Below are positions 21,228-25,331 of a stretch of 25,331 nucleotides of DNA, piece by piece (the stretch's first letter is position 1; each line of letters starts with the position of its first letter). The DNA lies in IMG/VR virus record IMGVR_UViG_3300010160_004173, positions 1 to 25,331 of that record; one strand, given 5' to 3'. Position numbers and translations under genes: made by a program. The stretch comes from a virus. The notes beneath the pieces were generated by a model that was given only the letters and a program-made list of their open reading frames with translations, did not search any database and had not been told where the DNA came from.

Positions 21228-22145
21228 ATGAAAGTATTAGTAACAGGAGGAGCAGGATTCATTGGCTCTAATTTAGTAAATGCTCTAATAGAGAAGGGCT
21301 ATGAGGTAGGAATTATAGATGATTTTTCTACCGGTAAGCGTAGTAATGTTAATGCAAAAGCAACATTGTATGAAATAAGTCTACATAAAGCATCAATTGA
21401 GGAGTTGACAAAAATATTAACAGGATATGAAAAGGTATTTCATACAGCAGCTTTTGCTCGTGTACAGCCAAGTATTATAGATCCAATTAAATTTAACGAA
21501 GTTAACGTTAACGGTACTCTTAATTTACTATTTGCCTGTACTAAAGCAGGAGTAAAAAGAGTTATATATAGTGCTTCAAGTTCAGCTTACGGCGAAACAC
21601 AGATATTCCCGACACCAGAAACAGCAGGTACAGATCCGATGTCTCCTTATGGATTACAAAAGTATATTGGAGAACAGTATTGTAGAATGTTCAGTTTAGT
21701 ATATGGATTAGATACTGTAAACTTACGTTACTTTAATATCTATGGCCCTAGAATGAACTTTGAAGGAGCTTACAAGACAGTTATAGGAGTATTTGGCCAG
21801 CAGAAAGCATTAGGCAAACCTCTTACAATTACTAACGATGGAGAACAGAGTAGAGACTTCACTCATGTATACGATGCAGTAGATGCTAACATTAAAGCAG
21901 CTGAGTATGAAGGTCTTTTAAATGGAGAGGTGTTTAATATAGGTAATGGAAGAGATGTTAGTATTAACACTATAGCAAATCTAGTAGGAGGAGAGAAATT
22001 ATACACCGGTACTGTTCTAGAACCTAAAAAGACATTTGCCGATAACAGTAAAGCCAAGCAAGTGTTAGGATGGCAACCTAAACATAATATAGAAGACTTC
22101 ATACTAAACGGCTTAGATGAGGAAGTTAGTAAATTAAGTTTGTAA
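21228..22145 (+). CDS. NAD-dependent UDP-sugar 4-epimerase (GalE-like extended SDR)
   Basis: Counted from ATG 21228 the protein is 305 residues, with MKVLVTGGAGFIGSN as the NAD loop directly at the start. The longer frame from 21138 would overlap the upstream gene and is rejected. Extended-SDR epimerase features follow: IIDDFSTGK, HTAAFARVQPSI, SASSSAYGE with the catalytic serine, Y141-x3-K145 in SPYGLQK, and NLRYFNIYGPR. RDFTHVYDAVDAN and VFNIGNGRDVSI complete the set. Dehydratases of the same superfamily carry a D-E pair in the serine motif, which is absent, so epimerisation at C4 of UDP-glucose or an N-acetylhexosamine is the best reading. It sits between two glycosyltransferase genes with an 11-base gap downstream. 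Confidence 0.9.
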   Translation: MKVLVTGGAGFIGSNLVNALIEKGYEVGIIDDFSTGKRSNVNAKATLYEISLHKASIEELTKILTGYEKVFHTAAFARVQPSIIDPIKFNEVNVNGTLNLLFACTKAGVKRVIYSASSSAYGETQIFPTPETAGTDPMSPYGLQKYIGEQYCRMFSLVYGLDTVNLRYFNIYGPRMNFEGAYKTVIGVFGQQKALGKPLTITNDGEQSRDFTHVYDAVDANIKAAEYEGLLNGEVFNIGNGRDVSINTIANLVGGEKLYTGTVLEPKKTFADNSKAKQVLGWQPKHNIEDFILNGLDEEVSKLSL

Positions 22146-22156
22146 ATAGCCCAGCA

Positions 22157-23347
22157 ATGACTAAGATAACATTCGTAATACCTTCTAGAAATAATTTAGA
22201 GTTTCTTCAATTAGCTTATAAATCAATTAGAAATCTTAAAACTAAACATGAAGTCTTAGTATTAGATGATGCCTCTACAGATGGAACTGCTGAATGGATT
22301 AAATCACTTAATGACAAAGATCTTATCACACATGTTAATCCAGGTCCAGAAAGGATAGGAATTGTAGGAATGTTTGATAAAGGAATTGAGATGGCAAGAA
22401 CAGAGATCATATTTGCCTTCCATGCCGATATGATTGCAGGCCCAAATCTAGATACAAATATCTTAAAGCATTTAAAAAGAGGAACAGTTGTAAGTGCTAC
22501 TAGAATAGAACCTTCTCTTCATCCATCAGGACCGGAGAAGATTACTCAAGACTGGGGAGTAGAGGTAGAGGAGATAGATTTTACTAAAGTAATAGACTCC
22601 ATAGGGCATTTTGAAAGTCAAAATAAAGATAAAACAACCGAAGGTATATTTGCCCCTTGGTGTATGTATAAGGAAGACTTTCTAGCAGTAGGAGGACATG
22701 ATGAAGTATTTGCACCTCAATCAAAAGAAGACTCAGATCTATTTAACAGATTTGTATTGAACGGATATAAAGTTATTCAGGCCTGGGATGGATTAGTATA
22801 TCATTTTACATCTAGAGGAAGTAGGTTTAATAAACATGCCGGAGGAGCTGCTGGACAGAATAGTCAAGAGTGGATCTATACAACTACTAAAAATGGTAGA
22901 GAATTTATTCGTAAGTGGGGGTCATTTATAAAGCATGATCCTTTAATGAAGCCAATTGTACCTCCAAAGTACAATGTAGGTTTTGTAATTAAAAATTGTA
23001 ACTTAGAGATGTTAGAAGTGTTTGAACCTTGGTGCGATAGAGTATACATCGATGACACTATGCAGGTAATTACTCCACACTACATAGACAAAGAGCAGCC
23101 AAATACTAAATTTGATCTATCAAAAAGAATCTATACTATAGAATATAACGATCCTAAATTAGAAAATGATATCGTAGTAGAGTTTGATATGAAAAAGTTT
23201 GACCAACAATCATTTAATATTATTCAACAACTTCCAGAGATTATAAAAGAGAGCGGAGAAGTAGGAGAGTTTGAATTAGATGTATTTAAAATAACTATTA
23301 ACTCTCTCACAGAGTATCAGAATGATCTGATAGTATGTAAAAACTAA
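22157..23347 (+). CDS. Family 2 glycosyltransferase with a 120-residue C-terminal extension
   Basis: The first about 260 residues of this 396-residue protein are a GT2 enzyme. TFVIPSRNNLEFLQLAY and VLVLDDASTDGT are the nucleotide-binding strand with D37/D38. IIFAFHADMIAG gives H-A-D91 as the metal motif. WCMYKEDFLAVGGHDE and SKEDSDLFNRF are the acceptor-side glycine strand and E-D catalytic motif. Residues about 275-396 form an extra domain (YNVGFVIKNCNLEMLEVF, then CDRVYIDDTMQ, and a charged end) that I do not recognise. It may bind the acceptor, as extra domains in other phage glycosyltransferases do. It is the last gene of the glycan cluster; a 20-base AT-rich gap follows. Confidence 0.82.
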   Translation: MTKITFVIPSRNNLEFLQLAYKSIRNLKTKHEVLVLDDASTDGTAEWIKSLNDKDLITHVNPGPERIGIVGMFDKGIEMARTEIIFAFHADMIAGPNLDTNILKHLKRGTVVSATRIEPSLHPSGPEKITQDWGVEVEEIDFTKVIDSIGHFESQNKDKTTEGIFAPWCMYKEDFLAVGGHDEVFAPQSKEDSDLFNRFVLNGYKVIQAWDGLVYHFTSRGSRFNKHAGGAAGQNSQEWIYTTTKNGREFIRKWGSFIKHDPLMKPIVPPKYNVGFVIKNCNLEMLEVFEPWCDRVYIDDTMQVITPHYIDKEQPNTKFDLSKRIYTIEYNDPKLENDIVVEFDMKKFDQQSFNIIQQLPEIIKESGEVGEFELDVFKITINSLTEYQNDLIVCKN

Positions 23348-23367
23348 ACTATTTATATTAAAAACAT

Positions 23368-23724
23368 ATGAGCTTGATAAACGAAATAAAGGAGATGTTA
23401 TCTGAAGTTACAAAAGTAAATTTCAAAGGAAACAAATTTGTACTTAAGATAGATGTAAATGAAGATCCAAATAAGAAAGGAATCAAAGTACAATTCCTTC
23501 CAACTACCTTCTCAGGAATGTCTAAACAACAACAAGACGATATCGCTATTGACTTAGGAGCTAAACTAAATCAAGGATTAGCACCTCTAGGGTTAACAGT
23601 AGAGAGAGACAGAGAGTTAAAGGATAAGACGATTGTAGGGTTCTTTATCTATATCGAATACTTAGACAAGATTATTATTAATGCTCTATCACAAGCAGCA
23701 AAAGAACCAGATACTAATATCTAA
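23368..23724 (+). CDS. Unknown phage protein
   Basis: The 118-residue soluble protein begins with an amphipathic helix (LINEIKEMLSEV), followed by strands FVLKIDVNED and IKVQFLPTTF. A polar helix (KQQQDDIAIDLGAKLNQGL) and a last strand pair (TIVGFFIYIEYLDKIII) complete it. It looks like a small alpha/beta domain. I do not recognise a family. It starts 20 bases after the glycan cluster and is followed by other short unknown genes, as in the early or accessory regions of large phages. Clean frame, ATG start and tight packing support it as real. Confidence 0.6.
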   Translation: MSLINEIKEMLSEVTKVNFKGNKFVLKIDVNEDPNKKGIKVQFLPTTFSGMSKQQQDDIAIDLGAKLNQGLAPLGLTVERDRELKDKTIVGFFIYIEYLDKIIINALSQAAKEPDTNI

Positions 23725-23734
23725 TATAAAAAAT

Positions 23735-23947
23735 ATGGCAAAGTTTTGTTTTTATTCAAAAAGTAATCCTACACAAGAACCAGTAGGAGTAGTAGATGCG
23801 CTGACTAAAGAAGAAGCAATAAAATTCTTCTCATTGTCAAAACAGTTACCAGTAAACGATTTTTTAACAATTTTTGAAGTAAAGAATTACACGTATGGTA
23901 CACAAGAAGGACTTAAGGAAAACACTAAACAGCTTCTTAAAGGCTAG
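23735..23947 (+). CDS. Small unknown phage protein
   Basis: The start at 23735 (10 bases after the preceding stop) is preferred to 23681, which would run inside the previous gene. The 70-residue product begins MAKFCFYSKSN and contains EEAIKFFSLSKQLP and VNDFLTIFEVKNYTYG. It is soluble, with mixed strand and helix, and basic at the end. No family or motif is recognised. Proteins this size that handle a repeat of the type F-x-V-x-x-Y are common in phage genomes without known function. It is probably co-transcribed with its neighbours on both sides. Confidence 0.5.
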   Translation: MAKFCFYSKSNPTQEPVGVVDALTKEEAIKFFSLSKQLPVNDFLTIFEVKNYTYGTQEGLKENTKQLLKG

Positions 23948-23969
23948 TATTAGTATAAAGGAAAAGGAT

Positions 23970-24305
23970 ATGGCTAGAGAGGTAATCGAAAAGAAACTCT
24001 TCATAGAAAATATTATCCTTTTAAGAGAGATAGAGGATAGGAGAGACTTCATGGAAGAAGAGATCGGAGTAGATATGTCTATCTATGAAGAAAAGTTCCT
24101 ACAAATAATAGAAAATCTATTTAAGATACACTTCAGCAAAGAACAATTTGCATTAATACAATACTACCTATACCAAGTACCTACAATAGACAACTGGGAT
24201 GGAAAGATAGATCTCTCAGATGGAAAGAAAATGATTACAGTTGACTTTGAAACACCTGAGCAGGTTTGGAATGTAATAACTAGCTTAAAAGAAGTGAAGA
24301 AATAG
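23970..24305 (+). CDS. Unknown acidic phage protein
   Basis: Two starts are possible: 23895, which overlaps the upstream gene by 53 bases, and 23970, which lies 22 bases after that gene's stop and has the purine-rich AAAGGAAAAGGAT just before it. The latter is chosen and gives 111 residues. The protein is helical at first (EKKLFIENIILLREIEDRRDF, an amphipathic stretch rich in E and I), then FSKEQFALIQYYLYQVP. It ends with a strand and helix (ITVDFETPEQVWNVITSL). I do not recognise a family. It ends before a 57-base gap that may hold a promoter for the zinc-finger gene. Confidence 0.55.
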   Translation: MAREVIEKKLFIENIILLREIEDRRDFMEEEIGVDMSIYEEKFLQIIENLFKIHFSKEQFALIQYYLYQVPTIDNWDGKIDLSDGKKMITVDFETPEQVWNVITSLKEVKK

Positions 24306-24324
24306 TTGCTAGAACGAATCTTTA

Positions 24325-24362
24325 TTCTTATATTTAGATATAATTATTAAACAAAAACGGTT
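24325..24362 (+). promoter_or_regulatory. Candidate promoter region before the zinc-finger gene
   Basis: The 57-base gap between 24305 and 24363 contains TTCTTATATT (24325-24334), identical to the 10-mer at 2359-2368, which also precedes a gene after a gap. TTTAGATATAATTATTAAAC follows. No known consensus applies, so the call rests on location and the repeated 10-mer. Confidence 0.25.
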
Positions 24363-24761
24363 ATGATAGAGCAAATTAAGTGTACAAGATGTAAGAACGA
24401 CATGCCTAAGCTACGATTGGACAACTACGGATATGATTTCTGTATTAATTGTTCAGATGTTAAACCTAAGGTAGGACGTATTAGAGTAGTGGGAGAAGGA
24501 GACTATACTGCTACGGAACTAGACGTATTGGATCAAGACACTGCAAGAAGACTTCAAGAGATGGAAAATACTTCAAGAGGAGTAAGAAATGTTCCACTAG
24601 AGATCCTAAACTTTGACGAAGATGAAATAACTGATGATGCAAAAGCATTAGACGCTGTTATTGAAAAGACTCTAGACGATGAATTAGAAATCGAAGAAGA
24701 GGAAGATGACTTAGAAGATCTAGAGGATATAGACGATCTAGAAGACGAAGATGAAGACTAA
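24363..24761 (+). CDS. C4 zinc-finger protein with acidic C-terminal tail
   Basis: The 132-residue protein starts with CTRCKNDMPKLRL and CINC: C7-x2-C10 and C27-x2-C30, with R-L placed between them. That spacing, including the R-L, is close to the zinc finger of DksA/TraR proteins that bind the RNA polymerase secondary channel, though the coiled-coil fingertip helices of those proteins are not present. After a short middle domain (VGRIRVVGEGDYTATELD) the last 45 residues are almost all D, E and L, giving a strongly negative tail that could mimic DNA or bind a basic protein. Its stop is immediately followed by the ATG of the next gene. A role in transcription control is suggested, not shown. 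Confidence 0.6.
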   Translation: MIEQIKCTRCKNDMPKLRLDNYGYDFCINCSDVKPKVGRIRVVGEGDYTATELDVLDQDTARRLQEMENTSRGVRNVPLEILNFDEDEITDDAKALDAVIEKTLDDELEIEEEEDDLEDLEDIDDLEDEDED

Positions 24762-25331
24762 ATGCCAGCAGCTAAATTTATATCTAAAGATGATTGTCTC
24801 AGAGCAATGGACAACACTAAAAGTAATAGAGGAGCAGCTCGATTTCTTCGTTGCAGCTTTGTCCATTATAAGAAGTATGCCAGAACTTATGTAAACGAAG
24901 AAGGAATAACTCTATGGGAGGTTCATAAGAATCCAGCCGGAATAGGTATTCCTAAATACCTTCCTAACAAAGGCAAGCAAGCACCTCTTAAGGAATTAAT
25001 AGAAGGAAAGATCTCAGTAGCTTCTTTTGAGCCGGCTAAGATCAAACAGAGATTAATCTTTGAAGGGTACTTGAAAGAGGAATGCAATCGATGTGGCTTT
25101 CATGAAGAGAGAGTAACAGATCATAAAATACCTTTGATACTTCAATTCAAGGATAAGAATAAGGTCAACTACGAGCTTACTAATATTGAGCTTATGTGTT
25201 ACAATTGTTCTTTCCTGTACTCGGTATCACCTATTACCGACAAGCAAGTAGCAGCAGCAGAGGATTCTGTAGACAGACAAGTAAGAGATTTTGATTGGGA
25301 GGTAGATGATGCAATGAAAGAGCATCTAGAA
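24762..25331 (+). CDS. HTH plus HNH-like zinc-binding protein, 3' end outside the window
   Basis: An ATG immediately after the preceding stop opens a frame that runs 190 codons to the window edge without a stop. Residues about 18-40 (TKSNRGAARFLRCSFVHYKK) look like a small helix-turn-helix of the kind found beside phage homing-type nucleases. Residues 108-149 carry C108-x2-C111-G-F, then V-T-D120-H121-K-I-P, and C146-x2-C149. This is the order of an HNH nuclease core (C-x2-C, D-H, then C-x2-C), with a longer insert between D-H and the second cysteine pair. A final catalytic H or N is not obvious, so the protein may cut DNA or only bind it. It is incomplete here. Confidence 0.6.
   Translation, partial: MPAAKFISKDDCLRAMDNTKSNRGAARFLRCSFVHYKKYARTYVNEEGITLWEVHKNPAGIGIPKYLPNKGKQAPLKELIEGKISVASFEPAKIKQRLIFEGYLKEECNRCGFHEERVTDHKIPLILQFKDKNKVNYELTNIELMCYNCSFLYSVSPITDKQVAAAEDSVDRQVRDFDWEVDDAMKEHLE

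Noticed and set aside
3816-23347. Bacterial O-antigen or capsule island rather than phage DNA
   Set aside because: No flippase, polymerase or export genes are present, and it is embedded between phage lysis genes and phage-type small genes on one strand.
23895-24305. Longer start at 23895 for the acidic unknown protein
   Set aside because: It would overlap the preceding gene by 53 bases, while 23970 has a purine-rich site just upstream.

Overview
This window looks like part of the genome of a large, AT-rich tailed phage, probably infecting a member of the Bacteroidota. Every supported gene lies on the plus strand. Genes are packed with small gaps or stop/start overlaps such as ATGA and TAATG. 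The window opens with a lysis cassette and carries typical phage small genes: a DUF3310-like protein, a PD-(D/E)XK nuclease, C4 zinc-finger proteins and an HNH-like protein. The host guess rests on a signal peptide ending in SFSQ and on weak ribosome binding sites, so it is an inference. TAA, TAG and TGA all end genes here, so the standard code applies.

Layout. (1) 1-1258: lysis region, with the end of a GH19-type endolysin, a holin, and two overlapping membrane/coiled-coil genes that look like spanins, closed by a Rho-independent terminator. (2) 1279-2360: a multi-pass membrane coiled-coil protein, followed by a second terminator with nearly the same stem. (3) 2391-3811: DUF3310 protein, Cas4/RecB-like nuclease with four cysteines placed as in Fe-S nucleases, and a small ribbon-helix-helix protein directly behind a 20-nt AT palindrome. 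(4) 3816-23347: about 19.5 kb given almost wholly to glycan synthesis. It holds about twelve candidate glycosyltransferases, two SAM methyltransferases, a GNAT acetyltransferase, a short UDP-sugar dehydrogenase, a phosphomannose-isomerase-type cupin, a nucleotidyltransferase/small-molecule-kinase fusion, a KbaZ/GatZ-like aldolase-fold protein, a HAD phosphatase, a DegT-type sugar aminotransferase and a GalE-type epimerase. (5) 23368-25331: small unknown phage genes, an acidic-tailed zinc-finger protein and the start of an HTH plus HNH-like protein.

How they could work together. The dehydrogenase, epimerase, aminotransferase and acetyltransferase would supply uronic acid, epimerised and N-acetylated amino sugars. 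The block at 11403-15136 reads as a separate pathway that makes and activates an unusual phosphorylated sugar or polyol, with a methyltransferase to decorate it. The glycosyltransferases would then assemble the units. I see no membrane-bound initiating transferase, flippase, polymerase or export gene, so the glycan is more likely built in the cytoplasm on a phage or host macromolecule than exported as a classical surface polysaccharide. The first two glycosyltransferases are each broken, one by an in-frame TAA and one by a one-base frame change. These are either real inactivations or sequence errors.
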